From NCBI GenBank assembly GCA_029251265.1, contig JAQXDR010000072.1, positions 1-63,051 on the forward strand: a stretch of 63,051 nucleotides of DNA. The letters are read 5' to 3'. Every line of letters begins with the position of its first letter. Positions within the stretch are counted from its first letter, which is position 1. Origin of the DNA: Pseudoprimorskyibacter sp. Its GTDB lineage: Bacteria > Pseudomonadota > Alphaproteobacteria > Rhodobacterales > Rhodobacteraceae. Of this stretch, positions 9,130 through 17,793 are shown piece by piece. Under the pieces are notes generated by a model that saw only the letters and a list, made by a program, of their open reading frames with translations, was not told the origin of the DNA and made no database searches. The position numbers and the translations under genes were made by a program.

Positions 9130-10106
9130 TCTGCGGGTACGCGATAGGTTTGGGTGCCTCGTGACATAATCCAGACCTCGTTCATGGGATATTGGCTTTC
9201 ATCTTTTTGCATCAGCTTACGGATGACCTCTATCTGGAACTCGATCCAGCCCATGCGCCAGACCTCGCCTGTTTGGGCTTCGATCTTGGTATTTAGATCC
9301 CGCAATTTCCAAAATGGCACCGTTGGAAACGTATGATGCGCCGTGTGATACGGCATCTGCCAGCACAACCAACGCATCACCGCATTGGTCCGCGTTGATC
9401 GGGTGTTTTGCAAAATATCGCTTTCATGGCTAAGGCCAAGATGTTCGATGGTGTTTTGCAACTGGTGCACCGGTTTCGCCAGGATCATCGGGATCAGCCA
9501 GAACGTTGCCCACGCCCATGACCCAAATGCCAGTGATCCTGCGATAATCGCTATATAACCGAGCAGATGCAGGCGGCTTTCTGTGATGACCTTGCGCTCT
9601 TCTTCCGGGCGAATGTAGGGTTCAATGATGATCCCACGGGCGCGTCGGACAATCCCAACGATCCGATTGCGCCAATAGCTGATCCCAGACATCCATAGCA
9701 AATAGGTGCGCAAGGTATAGGGTTCGCGCACCAGCTCTCCGTCACGGTTCCAGTCTTGGGTCCATTGATGATGCGCAAAATGCATGATCTGGTCAAAATC
9801 ACGCGGGAACAGCATGAAAAAGCCGATAATCCGCCCGCAAATTGTGTTCAGTTTGCGCGTGGCAAACACAGTCGAATGGCTAAGCTCGTGTTGCGCCGCA
9901 TAAAGAAAATTGATCATCACGCCAAGCGCAAATCCCGTCACCAAAACCCACCACGTGCCCATGGCAAGGCTGTGCAACCATATCGCAAGCGATATGGCCC
10001 CCAGATGGGATAACAGCTGCCCCCACCCGTGCAGATCAGATTTCTGGTTCAGCGCCCGCATTTCGTCACGGGTCAACAACTTGCGTCGGGAAAACTGGGC
10101 GTCCAT
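9126..10106 (-). CDS. Membrane fatty acid desaturase-family protein
   Basis: 326 aa from the ATG at 10106, chosen because an AGGAG ribosome site stands seven bases upstream. It has hydrophobic helices at about residues 33-50 and 54-70 and more near 195-225. The three His boxes of integral-membrane di-iron desaturases/hydroxylases are all present: HELSH (73-77), HFAHH (109-113) and HTAHH (254-258). The protein is expected in the inner membrane and needs reduced ferredoxin or a similar donor; none is encoded nearby. The substrate (acyl lipid, sterol-like or carotenoid) is unknown. It is coupled to an isomerase-like gene, an unusual partner for a lipid desaturase. Confidence 0.82.
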   Translation of the reverse strand: MDAQFSRRKLLTRDEMRALNQKSDLHGWGQLLSHLGAISLAIWLHSLAMGTWWVLVTGFALGVMINFLYAAQHELSHSTVFATRKLNTICGRIIGFFMLFPRDFDQIMHFAHHQWTQDWNRDGELVREPYTLRTYLLWMSGISYWRNRIVGIVRRARGIIIEPYIRPEEERKVITESRLHLLGYIAIIAGSLAFGSWAWATFWLIPMILAKPVHQLQNTIEHLGLSHESDILQNTRSTRTNAVMRWLCWQMPYHTAHHTFPTVPFWKLRDLNTKIEAQTGEVWRMGWIEFQIEVIRKLMQKDESQYPMNEVWIMSRGTQTYRVPAE

Positions 10107-10225
10107 CGAATGCTCCTGATCAGTGGTTGGGGAAAGGTTAGGCAGAGGTCGGGCACGACGTCCAGAGATTTGGGACACATCGGGTTAAATTTTTGTATCC
10201 TGCCTCATTGATGATCTGTGGTGTG

Positions 10226-10951
10226 TCATAACAGATCGCTCGGCTTTGGTGGCGCTTGTCCTGCCAGCCTCAGCAGATCCCAGGCCAGCACAAGGTTGGA
10301 TGACAGAACCGGCATATCAAGCGTGTCTTCAAGCGTGGGGATCACATCAAGCGTATGCAGGTTGGTACAAGACAGAAATACGCCATCAACGTCTTTTTTT
10401 GCCACTAATGCCTGTGCCGCCGATGCAACTGACGCCTGCGAGATGTTGATCACAGCGGCCTCGGACGGTTCGTCAAATGATCCAAATACAGGGGTTTCAA
10501 TGCCTGCTTTCCCAAGCACCTCGCGCAGACGCGCAGAAACCTGCGCCACATAAGGTGACAGAACTGCCAACCGTTTCAGCCCAAGGGTCTGACAGGCTGC
10601 CAATAGCGCAGAGACAGGATCCGTTGTGCCCGCCGTGCGGGCACCGGCACGCAACAATCGGGCAATTTGCTCTGGACCTACCTGTGCCGCCCCCGAGGTA
10701 CAACAATACGCCACCCCGTCAAATGTTGTCGCTTGTGGTAAAAGACCGGCCGCAACCGGGATATGGGCACCAATGGCTTGCAGGCTTTCCTGACTGACAT
10801 CAGGCGCTGCTGGCACACGGCTGACAAACCAACGGATATCTTTCGGGATCAGGCGGCGAAAATCCTCTTCTAATGTTTCATCTGTTTGCAACACCACCAG
10901 CCCCAATCGCGCCAAAGGCTGGGGAGAGGTTGTATACGAAAAAAACGTCAT
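10226..10951 (-). CDS. Asp/Glu racemase-superfamily protein, EutA / maleate isomerase-like
   Basis: 241 aa. The two catalytic-type cysteines of the superfamily are present: Cys83/Cys84 in VAYCCTSGAAQVG and Cys195 in VFLSCTNLHT. The opening ARLGLVVLQTDETLEEDFRRL resembles arylmalonate decarboxylase / maleate isomerase proteins, including EutA of ectoine-utilisation operons. The ATG overlaps the M24 peptidase stop (ATGA). Together with the two genes upstream it resembles part of the eutABCDE set, but eutC and eutE are not here, so the substrate is open. Confidence 0.75.
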   Translation of the reverse strand: MTFFSYTTSPQPLARLGLVVLQTDETLEEDFRRLIPKDIRWFVSRVPAAPDVSQESLQAIGAHIPVAAGLLPQATTFDGVAYCCTSGAAQVGPEQIARLLRAGARTAGTTDPVSALLAACQTLGLKRLAVLSPYVAQVSARLREVLGKAGIETPVFGSFDEPSEAAVINISQASVASAAQALVAKKDVDGVFLSCTNLHTLDVIPTLEDTLDMPVLSSNLVLAWDLLRLAGQAPPKPSDLL

Positions 10952-12111
10952 ATCCGGATCATGTCTTTGGCAGGCTCTGTAAGCCAGTCTGCACCGGTTG
11001 GCGTGATGTGGATATTTTCCTCATGTACGAGGGTAACACCCGGCGCGACCTGCAGGCCTGGCTCTAGCGTCAGAACCATACCCACCTCCAGGCGGGTGTG
11101 ATCGCCAGGAATAAGAGACGGCCACTCTGTCAGCTGTAGTCCCAGACCATGCCCGTAACGACCTGCGTCGCTGCCGCCTGCCCCGCCGGTCAACACTTGG
11201 TCCATGGCGTGGAACAGATCCGCCGCCGAGGCGCCAGGCCGCGCGGCTGCGAAACCGGCATGCGTCGCCTCGATCAGGCGCGCGTGAGCGTCTAAACTGG
11301 CCTGAGCCACAGGACCCACAGCGAAATTTCTGTCAAAATCGCAGAAATATCCGTCCAGAACCACCCCTGTGTCCAGCATCAGCACATCGCCTTTGGCCAA
11401 AGGGATATCCCCTGCCGGAGAGATCACATCGCGATATCCTCCGCGACCTGCCCCACCTGCCAGATAGGCCACCCAATCGGCACCTTCTTGCAGACACAGA
11501 CACTGAAACTGCCGAAAGACTTGGGACAACTCAACGCCGGTCGAAGCGATTTCCGGCACACGCTCGAACGCCCGGGCGGCAATTCCGCAGGTCTGTCTGA
11601 TTTTTTCAATCTCGGCCGGGCTTTTGACCAATCTCAAAGCCCGCAGGATGCCCTGATCGCCTGTCAGCACCATGGGGAGAACGGACTGCGAAAGATATTG
11701 TAAATCTGCCCATGGCATGCGGACATGGGTTTCATGTCCGTCGGGTATTGCGATGCGAGCCTGCGCAGGCAGTACGTCCCGAAGGGTCTCGGCCAACAGA
11801 GATAATCCATCATCTTCCAAATCCGGAGAGCGCCATGTGCGGATATCGTCTATCCAGCTTTGCCCCATGAGATGTGCCCCGATAGACGGGATCACCGCAA
11901 TCGGATCACCCGCTGCAGGAACAACAAGAAACCATGGGCGGGTCGGGCTTTCCCAAAAGCGGGTCAGAAAACCGGTGAAATACCGCAGTTCTGGCTCAGT
12001 CGTTAACAGCAGGGCGTCCAGTTGCGCGCTGGCCATGGCCGATTGCGCGCGCGCGACACGGGCCTTGTATTCTTGGACGTCAAAGCCTCGCAATACAGGC
12101 AGAGGGCTCAT
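10948..12111 (-). CDS. M24-family metallohydrolase (Xaa-Pro peptidase / ectoine hydrolase-like)
   Basis: 387 aa with an N-terminal creatinase-type domain (to about 160) and a C-terminal pita-bread catalytic domain. All five dinuclear metal ligands are visible: Asp247 and Asp258 in LDTGVVLDGYFCDFD, His321 in GRYGHGLGL, Glu350 in LTLEPGL and Glu364 in LVHEEN. This rules out a metal-free creatinase. Similar length and arrangement are found in ectoine hydrolase (DoeA/EutD), but true Xaa-Pro peptidases look alike. It overlaps both neighbours by ATGA, so it belongs to the same translated unit as the ammonia-lyase and EutA-like genes. Confidence 0.8.
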   Translation of the reverse strand: MSPLPVLRGFDVQEYKARVARAQSAMASAQLDALLLTTEPELRYFTGFLTRFWESPTRPWFLVVPAAGDPIAVIPSIGAHLMGQSWIDDIRTWRSPDLEDDGLSLLAETLRDVLPAQARIAIPDGHETHVRMPWADLQYLSQSVLPMVLTGDQGILRALRLVKSPAEIEKIRQTCGIAARAFERVPEIASTGVELSQVFRQFQCLCLQEGADWVAYLAGGAGRGGYRDVISPAGDIPLAKGDVLMLDTGVVLDGYFCDFDRNFAVGPVAQASLDAHARLIEATHAGFAAARPGASAADLFHAMDQVLTGGAGGSDAGRYGHGLGLQLTEWPSLIPGDHTRLEVGMVLTLEPGLQVAPGVTLVHEENIHITPTGADWLTEPAKDMIRI

Positions 12112-13133
12112 GCCTCGGGGCCCTCGCTCAGAATGATCAAAACGCGGGCCTCGGCGCCCGGCGCATGAGACATTGCCCCGGCCAACCCTGCCGCCCCCGA
12201 GTCCGTGGTGGCAAATCCGTGCTGAGCCGCCATCTGGGCGGCTGCCTGCCCTTGTGCTTCGGTGATCAACAAAAACCCATCAGCATCCCGCGCTAGGCCT
12301 TTAAGCGCAATCAGCGACGGCTCTTTGCAATCCAGACGTCCCATCGACGATTCCGGGCCCGATGTGCACAGCGCAGCCCCTGCTTGAACAGAGGCGTGCA
12401 GTGCCGGCGCATGGGTCGGCTCGACCACCACGATGTCCGGTGCATCCCCCCATGCCTGCCGCGCCATCACCGCGCAGGCTGCCGCCAAGCCACCAACACC
12501 GGCCTGCAGGTATATATGCGTGGCCGGCTCGGGGCACTGACTGATCGCTTCTGCCATCAGCATGCAATACCCCTCCATCAGTCGGTGCGGGCGTGCGCTG
12601 TAGCCGGGCCATGAGCTGTCTGACAAAAGCCGCAGTCCCTCGGCGCTGGCGGCGGCCGCAGCGGCGGCCATGCTGTCTTCGTAGACCGCGCCTTCGCGGC
12701 GCACTTCGGCCCCTTTGGTGCGCAAACGATCGGCAAAGGCCTCTGGGACCGTATCGGCTAGATAGACCACCGCACGGGCGCCAAAAGCCTGCGCGCCAGC
12801 CGCCACCGACAGCCCATGATTGCCCGCACTGGCCGTGACATAGCCCTGCCCTTTGGCGTCGCCTTTTGCGGCATCACAGGCAATAACATAAGCCGCGCCG
12901 AGCGCTTTGAAACTTCCCAATCCCATGCGATTGCGTTCGTCTTTTATCCAAAGCTGATCAACGCCAACGGCACGCGCCAAACCGTCATGCGACACCCAAG
13001 GTGTTGGCGCTGGATCAAACGTTTGCGACATTATGGACCTTGGCGCGGCAGCGTCGGCAGACGGCCACGGGATGGGATCTAAATCGGGATGCACAAGCCC
13101 GGAGCCGCGCCATGGATTATCAATATAGCTCAT
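12108..13133 (-). CDS. PLP-dependent ammonia-lyase, diaminopropionate ammonia-lyase / threonine dehydratase-like
   Basis: 341 aa, fold-type II PLP enzyme. The cofactor Lys is Lys76 in GLGSFKALGAAY, preceded by WIKDERNRMG, a wording closer to diaminopropionate ammonia-lyase (KDES-R-GL-SFKALGG) than to biosynthetic threonine deaminase. TASAGNHGLSVA binds the substrate carboxylate, and AGVGGLAAA the phosphate. It is shorter than E. coli YgeX (about 400 aa) and has no regulatory ACT domain. It lies 39 nt behind puuD and overlaps the M24 gene. It may release ammonia from a diamino or hydroxyamino acid made by the M24 hydrolase; this is inference from order. Confidence 0.78.
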   Translation of the reverse strand: MSYIDNPWRGSGLVHPDLDPIPWPSADAAAPRSIMSQTFDPAPTPWVSHDGLARAVGVDQLWIKDERNRMGLGSFKALGAAYVIACDAAKGDAKGQGYVTASAGNHGLSVAAGAQAFGARAVVYLADTVPEAFADRLRTKGAEVRREGAVYEDSMAAAAAAASAEGLRLLSDSSWPGYSARPHRLMEGYCMLMAEAISQCPEPATHIYLQAGVGGLAAACAVMARQAWGDAPDIVVVEPTHAPALHASVQAGAALCTSGPESSMGRLDCKEPSLIALKGLARDADGFLLITEAQGQAAAQMAAQHGFATTDSGAAGLAGAMSHAPGAEARVLIILSEGPEA

Positions 13134-13172
13134 GCGCGTAACCTGCGCGCAGGGCGCGGCGACGTCAACGCC

Positions 13173-14402
13173 TTAACCCGACAATCCACGCACCCAAGCG
13201 ACTATCGCGGCCCGGTCCTCGGCCTGCATCTGCACTGCATTGGGCGGAGGCATCGCATGGCTGACGCCTGATTGAATATAGACGGCATGGGCATGGCGCA
13301 GCACATCGGCATGTGTTTCCAGATACACCCCCTTTGGTGCCCAGTGAATCCCCGGCCAGACGGGTTCGCGCGCATGACACATAGAACAATTCCCAATCAC
13401 CGCATCATAGGCTTCGTTAAAACCGGGCGCGGCAACAAGACGCGTCTGTTCGGGCGTTAAAGCGCGCGCATCGGCAGTTTCATAGCTCTCGGTCGTTTGG
13501 ACAGTGGACAGCCAGACAATGCATATGAAAATGATCACTGTGGCAAGCCACGTCCACCATTTGTATCCCCCACCAGCATGCAGGGTGTTAAAGAAGTGCC
13601 GGATCGTCACCCCAAGCAAAAAGACCAGCGCAGCGATGAGCCATGCAAAGTCTGTCCCGAAGGCCAGTGGGTAATGATTGGACAGCATCAGAAAAATGAC
13701 TGGTAGCGTCAGATAATTATTATGCGTCGAGCGTAGCTTGGCGATTTTGCCGTATTTTGCGTCAGGCGTCCGGCCCGCCTTGAGGTCCGCAACGACGATC
13801 CGCTGGTTTGGCATAATTATGAAAAAGACATTTGCCGTCATAATGGTTGCCGTAAATGCCCCCAGATGCAGCAATGCAGCGCGTCCTGTAAATACCTGAT
13901 TCAATGCCCAGCTCAGCCCCACGATAATGGCAAACAAAACAATCATCATGGGGGTTGGAAAGTTACCCAAAGGCGATTTGCAAAGCATGTCGTACACCAC
14001 CCAACCTACACCAATAGAGGCGGCGGAAATCGCAATTCCCTGCCACAAAGTAAGATCGGCCTTGGTCGGATCCAACAGGTACAACTCCCCACCAACCCAG
14101 TAGACAATCATCAAAAGCGCCGCGCCAGACAACCAAGTTGAATAGCTCTCCCATTTGAACCACGTCAAATGATCGGGCATTTCGTCGGGTGCTACCAAAT
14201 ATTTTCGAACGTGGTAGAAACCTCCACCGTGTACCTGCCATTCCTCGCCATGTGCGCCTTTGGGCAAATCCGCATGCTTTCGCAAACCCAGATCCAGCGC
14301 AATAAAATAGAATGACGATCCGATCCACGCGATAGCCGTAATCACATGCAGCCAGCGCACTGCAAACCCGATCCAATCCCACAGGATTATGGCATCCAAC
14401 AT
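13173..14402 (-). CDS. puuD: Urate hydroxylase PuuD, membrane protein with cytochrome c domain
   Basis: 409 aa. The N-terminal two thirds consist of about eight or nine hydrophobic segments beginning WLHVITAIAWIGSSFYFIALD, the PuuD/DUF989 membrane domain, followed by HVRKYLVAPDEMP. The C-terminal 90 residues are a class I cytochrome c: CSMCH at 339-343 and a Met ligand about Met384 in SHAMPPP. The family oxidises urate to 5-hydroxyisourate using the respiratory chain instead of O2/H2O2. The start follows the hydroxyisourate hydrolase stop directly with no gap, so the first two steps of urate breakdown are co-transcribed. Confidence 0.92.
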   Translation of the reverse strand: MLDAIILWDWIGFAVRWLHVITAIAWIGSSFYFIALDLGLRKHADLPKGAHGEEWQVHGGGFYHVRKYLVAPDEMPDHLTWFKWESYSTWLSGAALLMIVYWVGGELYLLDPTKADLTLWQGIAISAASIGVGWVVYDMLCKSPLGNFPTPMMIVLFAIIVGLSWALNQVFTGRAALLHLGAFTATIMTANVFFIIMPNQRIVVADLKAGRTPDAKYGKIAKLRSTHNNYLTLPVIFLMLSNHYPLAFGTDFAWLIAALVFLLGVTIRHFFNTLHAGGGYKWWTWLATVIIFICIVWLSTVQTTESYETADARALTPEQTRLVAAPGFNEAYDAVIGNCSMCHAREPVWPGIHWAPKGVYLETHADVLRHAHAVYIQSGVSHAMPPPNAVQMQAEDRAAIVAWVRGLSG

Positions 14403-14756
14403 CTAGCTGCCTCGGTACGTAGAATAGCCAAAAGGCGACAACAACAATGGCACGTGATAATGCGCGTTCTGGTCCAGTCCAAACCGAATGGGAATATCGT
14501 CCAGAAACAGGATATCGTCCGTCACCAGCCCGTTAGATCGCAGATACCGACCCGCATGAAAAACCAGTTCGTACTGTCCCGGTTTGAAGGACTTCTCGGG
14601 AAGGATTGGCGTGTTTGTTCGTCCGTCATGATTAGTCACTGCCTGAGCAATCAGGTGATGTACACCGGCGTCAATCAATGACAAAGTGAGAGAAAGACCC
14701 GCAGCAGGGCGCCCGCGTGCGGTGTCCAAAACATGGGTCGTCAGATAACCGGCCAT
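14403..14756 (-). CDS. uraH: 5-hydroxyisourate hydrolase (transthyretin-like)
   Basis: 117 aa, normal length. The N-terminus has GYLTTHVLDTARGRPAAGL, with the active-site His in THVLD, and the protein ends with the family signature YRGS. It hydrolyses 5-hydroxyisourate to OHCU, the product then decarboxylated by the OHCU domain of the divergent puuE fusion. A GGAG ribosome site precedes the ATG. It is the first gene of a minus-strand operon running through puuD to the EutA-like gene, and it shares an 87-nt divergent promoter region with puuE. Confidence 0.95.
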   Translation of the reverse strand: MAGYLTTHVLDTARGRPAAGLSLTLSLIDAGVHHLIAQAVTNHDGRTNTPILPEKSFKPGQYELVFHAGRYLRSNGLVTDDILFLDDIPIRFGLDQNAHYHVPLLLSPFGYSTYRGS

Positions 14757-14817
14757 AAAAGCTCCTTTGGAAGACAGTGATTAACACCTTCCGCTGTGCC
14801 GAATTTAACGTCAATAT

Positions 14818-14830
14818 CCTTTTGAAAAGG
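14818..14830. promoter_or_regulatory. CCTTTT-G-AAAAGG inverted repeat between uraH and puuE
   Basis: Six-base perfect arms around a single G, ending 13 nt before the puuE ATG and overlapping the purine-rich ribosome site. It could be an operator in the divergent urate/allantoin promoter, or an RNA structure affecting puuE translation. No purine-catabolism regulator is encoded in the window. Confidence 0.35.
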
Positions 14831-14843
14831 AAAGGATCAGGCA

Positions 14844-16238
14844 ATGACCAGCTACCCCCGCGATATGACCGGCTATGGCCCCACGCCTCCTGACGCTCAA
14901 TGGCCGAATGGCGCGCGCATCGCTGTGCAGATCGTTTTGAATTACGAAGAAGGCGGCGAGAATAATATCCTGCACGGAGACGCAGCTTCTGAGGCCTTCT
15001 TGTCTGAAATCGTTGGCGCCGCAGCTTGGCCCGGCCAGCGTCATTGGAACATGGAATCGATCTACGAATACGGCGCGCGCGCCGGATTTTGGCGTTTGCA
15101 CAGGCTGTTAAAGAATATTCCTTTGACCGTGTATGGCGTGGCAACCGCGCTCGCCCGCGCGCCCGAGCAGGTCGCGGCCATGCAAGAGGCCGGCTGGGAA
15201 ATCGCCAGTCATGGTCTGAAATGGATCGAACATAAGGATATGTCCGAGCAGGAAGAGCGCAGCCAGATCCGGGATGCGATCGCTTTACACACCGAGGTTA
15301 CCGGTGCACCACCGGTCGGATGGTACACTGGGCGGTGTTCCATGAACACTGTGCGTCTGGCCTCTGATGAGGGTGATTTTCAATATATTTCAGATAGTTA
15401 TGCTGATGACCTTCCATATTGGATAAAGATAGGCGGCAGGGATCAATTGATTGTCCCCTATACCCTTGACTGCAACGATATGCGATTTGCAACGCCACAG
15501 GGTTTTAATTCCGGAGATCAGTTCGAATCCTACCTCAGAGACAGCTTTGATGTTTTATATCAGGAAGGCGGACGGATGTTGTCCATAGGCTTGCACTGCC
15601 GTTTGATCGGACGGCCGGGGCGCGCCGCCGCGTTGAAACGTATGCTGGATTATATGGCAGGGCATCACGGCGTTTGGTTTGCGACCCGTCAACAAATTGC
15701 CGAACACTGGGCAAAAACCCATCCCGCGCCCCTAGAGTTAAAACCATCCGAACTCGGCCATGATCAGTTTGTGGCAGACTTCGGCTCGGTTTTTGAAAAT
15801 AGTGCATGGGTGGCAGAGGCAGCTGCCCCAGAACGCGGACCCAGTTTTGATACGGCAACAGGAGTGCATGCTCTTTTGGTGCGTCAGTTTCGCAAAGCAT
15901 CAGACGACCAAAGACTTGCCGTTTTAAATGCGCATCCGGACCTCGCGGGAAAGCTTGCACAGGCACAACGGCTTACATCTGACAGTACCTCTGAACAGGC
16001 GTCTGCTGGTCTTGACATGTTGACCGACGACGAACGCACAATATTCTCTAAATTGAATGGCGAATACACTCAAAAATTCGGGTTTCCATTCATAATCGCC
16101 GTACGTGATCACACTAAATCGTCTATCCTCGCGCAGTTTCAGGAACGTCTCTCAAACAGCAAAAGCCGCGAATTTACAGAAGCCTGCAAGCAGGTAGAAC
16201 GCATCGCAAGCTTGCGCCTGAAGGATAAATTCAAATGA
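14844..16238 (+). CDS. puuE: Bifunctional allantoinase (polysaccharide-deacetylase type) / OHCU decarboxylase
   Basis: 464 aa, a fusion of two enzymes. Residues 1 to about 300 are a PuuE-type NodB-fold allantoinase: YPRDMTGYGPTPPDAQWP, IVLNYEEGGENN, the barrel motif EIASHGLKWIEH and WYTGRCSMNT. From about 340 a UraD-like OHCU decarboxylase follows: RAVLNAHPDLAGKL-like stretch LAVLNAHPDLAGKLAQ, then LNGEYTQKFGFPFIIAVRDH. The fusion makes S-allantoin and hydrolyses it to allantoate in one protein. Such fusions are known in alphaproteobacteria. The stop overlaps the start of allA (ATGA). Confidence 0.93.
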   Translation: MTSYPRDMTGYGPTPPDAQWPNGARIAVQIVLNYEEGGENNILHGDAASEAFLSEIVGAAAWPGQRHWNMESIYEYGARAGFWRLHRLLKNIPLTVYGVATALARAPEQVAAMQEAGWEIASHGLKWIEHKDMSEQEERSQIRDAIALHTEVTGAPPVGWYTGRCSMNTVRLASDEGDFQYISDSYADDLPYWIKIGGRDQLIVPYTLDCNDMRFATPQGFNSGDQFESYLRDSFDVLYQEGGRMLSIGLHCRLIGRPGRAAALKRMLDYMAGHHGVWFATRQQIAEHWAKTHPAPLELKPSELGHDQFVADFGSVFENSAWVAEAAAPERGPSFDTATGVHALLVRQFRKASDDQRLAVLNAHPDLAGKLAQAQRLTSDSTSEQASAGLDMLTDDERTIFSKLNGEYTQKFGFPFIIAVRDHTKSSILAQFQERLSNSKSREFTEACKQVERIASLRLKDKFK

Positions 16239-16720
16239 GCATTAGACCACAAAAAATTGATAACCAGGCGTTTTTTGAATTTGGTGACATTCTGGAGACC
16301 TCGGGCTTAGCAGATCAGGTCATTAACCAAGGCCTGTGCGAACGCTATAATGACAGGGCCAACCTGTCATTTGACGACGGTCGGGCTGGCATAAGCCTGT
16401 TTCAGGCCCGCGTGCAACATTTTCCATATACGCTGCGCATGATGGAACGACACCCCAGAGGCAGCCAGTGTTTTATCCCCATGAGCTGGACCAGTTTTCT
16501 GGTTGTTGTTGCACCGGATGACGATGGCCAACCCGGTCAGCCAGTGGCGTTTATTACGCAGCCCGGTCAGGCAATCAATTTCCACAAGAATATCTGGCAT
16601 GGCGTGTTGATCCCGCTCTCTGATCCAGGGCTATTTGCCGTTATTGACCGCATTGGTGCTGGTACAAATCTGGAAGAGTATTGGTTCCCCACCCCTTACG
16701 TGATTGAACCGATGGCCTAG
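16235..16720 (+). CDS. allA: Ureidoglycolate lyase
   Basis: 161 aa, the usual AllA length, cupin-like. SQCFIPMSWTSFLVVVAPDDDGQP and GQAINFHKNIWHGVLIPL are typical; the second carries the likely metal-binding His pair. It cleaves ureidoglycolate to glyoxylate and urea, the last step of this urate route. The start overlaps the puuE stop by ATGA. An allantoate-processing enzyme (allantoicase or amidohydrolase) is not in the window, so that step must be encoded elsewhere. Confidence 0.92.
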   Translation: MSIRPQKIDNQAFFEFGDILETSGLADQVINQGLCERYNDRANLSFDDGRAGISLFQARVQHFPYTLRMMERHPRGSQCFIPMSWTSFLVVVAPDDDGQPGQPVAFITQPGQAINFHKNIWHGVLIPLSDPGLFAVIDRIGAGTNLEEYWFPTPYVIEPMA

Positions 16721-16815
16721 GTCGCCTCAGACAGGATCTGCCCACGTGCCATCGGGCCTGACGCGTATCCAAAATTCGGACCCAGCTTACACCCGCGTCG
16801 TCAAAGATTTTTAGG

Positions 16816-17412
16816 CTAAATCAACTGTACTCCCGCGTTGCGCATTCTGGTTATAGCGCTGTCAAGGGAGCCTTGGTTGTCTATGGCCTTACAGGCATCC
16901 ATCACCACACTGACATCAAAGTCGTGTTTCACAGCATCAAGCGCGGAAAACGCGACACAGAAATCCAAGGCCAGTCCCACGAATTTTACTGACGATACGT
17001 TTTTTTCCTTCAACAGGCCTGTCAAACCGGTTGGTGTGGTCTGATCATTTTCATAAAACGCAGAATAGCTGTCGATATCTTTGTTCATGCCCTTACGAAT
17101 GATCACATCTGCCGCATTCAGGTTTATATCAGCGTGGAATTCCGCCCCTCTACTGCCTTGAACACAATGGGTGGGCCAAAGCGTCTGTGGGCCATAATGC
17201 ATGTCAATTTGCTCAAAAGCATTCTTGCCGATATGATTTGCACTAAAGGAACTATGATCCAAGGGATGCCAGTCCTGTGAGAATATAACCAAATCTGCGT
17301 CAGAAATCATGGTGTTAACCAGTGGAATAATAAGGTGCCCGTCATTCACCGCAAGCGCGCCACCCGGACAAAAATCATTTTGAACATCAACTACAATCAG
17401 GGCTTCCGTCAT
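16816..17412 (-). CDS. pncA: Nicotinamidase/pyrazinamidase
   Basis: 198 aa from the ATG at 17412 (MTEALIVVDVQNDFCPGG), preceded by AAAGGCAG. Isochorismatase-fold nicotinamidase: catalytic Asp in VVDVQNDFCPGG, metal ligands in FSQDWHPLDHSSF, and the nucleophilic Cys in GLALDFCVAFSALDA. It deamidates nicotinamide to nicotinate for NAD salvage. It is convergent with allA and stands alone. Confidence 0.92.
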   Translation of the reverse strand: MTEALIVVDVQNDFCPGGALAVNDGHLIIPLVNTMISDADLVIFSQDWHPLDHSSFSANHIGKNAFEQIDMHYGPQTLWPTHCVQGSRGAEFHADINLNAADVIIRKGMNKDIDSYSAFYENDQTTPTGLTGLLKEKNVSSVKFVGLALDFCVAFSALDAVKHDFDVSVVMDACKAIDNQGSLDSAITRMRNAGVQLI

Positions 17413-17793
17413 ATTCTGCCTTTCAATCATCCGTATATTTTGACCGATAGGCTATGCGGCTCTGACAAAGTCTGCGAGTGAAATCAGGACATGCCATAAT
17501 GTCGTTCCGCAGGTCGCAACATACCATAGGTTGAGTGTGTGATCTGTTGTATCCGATTTGTCTACTCACATTCCGCAAAATTGGTGTCAAGTAACGGTAA
17601 GACTGCAAAGAGATGCGTGATTCCCGTAACAGCATCAACACCATTATTTTGACCCGTTCTACCCAAAGGGGATGAGGATCTGTTTCAGCGCTGTCATACG
17701 CAAAGCAGCACAGGCCCTACGGGCGGTGGCGGGCCCATTATACAACTGAAGTAGAGACTGAGGAATACCCCTTAGAGCAATGAAATATATTAA
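17413..17793. other. Intergenic stretch, no gene seen
   Basis: 381 bases between pncA and the end of the SDR gene, both on the minus strand. Reading frames are short and lack protein-like composition. It probably holds the pncA promoter and the end of the SDR transcript; no clear terminator hairpin with a T-run was found. Confidence 0.5.

Noticed and set aside
10948-12111. Creatinase
   Set aside because: All five metal ligands are present, which creatinase lacks.
10226-13133. A complete ectoine-degradation (eutABCDE) operon
   Set aside because: Only three partly similar genes are present; eutC, eutE and the transporter are absent, and the lyase resembles diaminopropionate ammonia-lyase.
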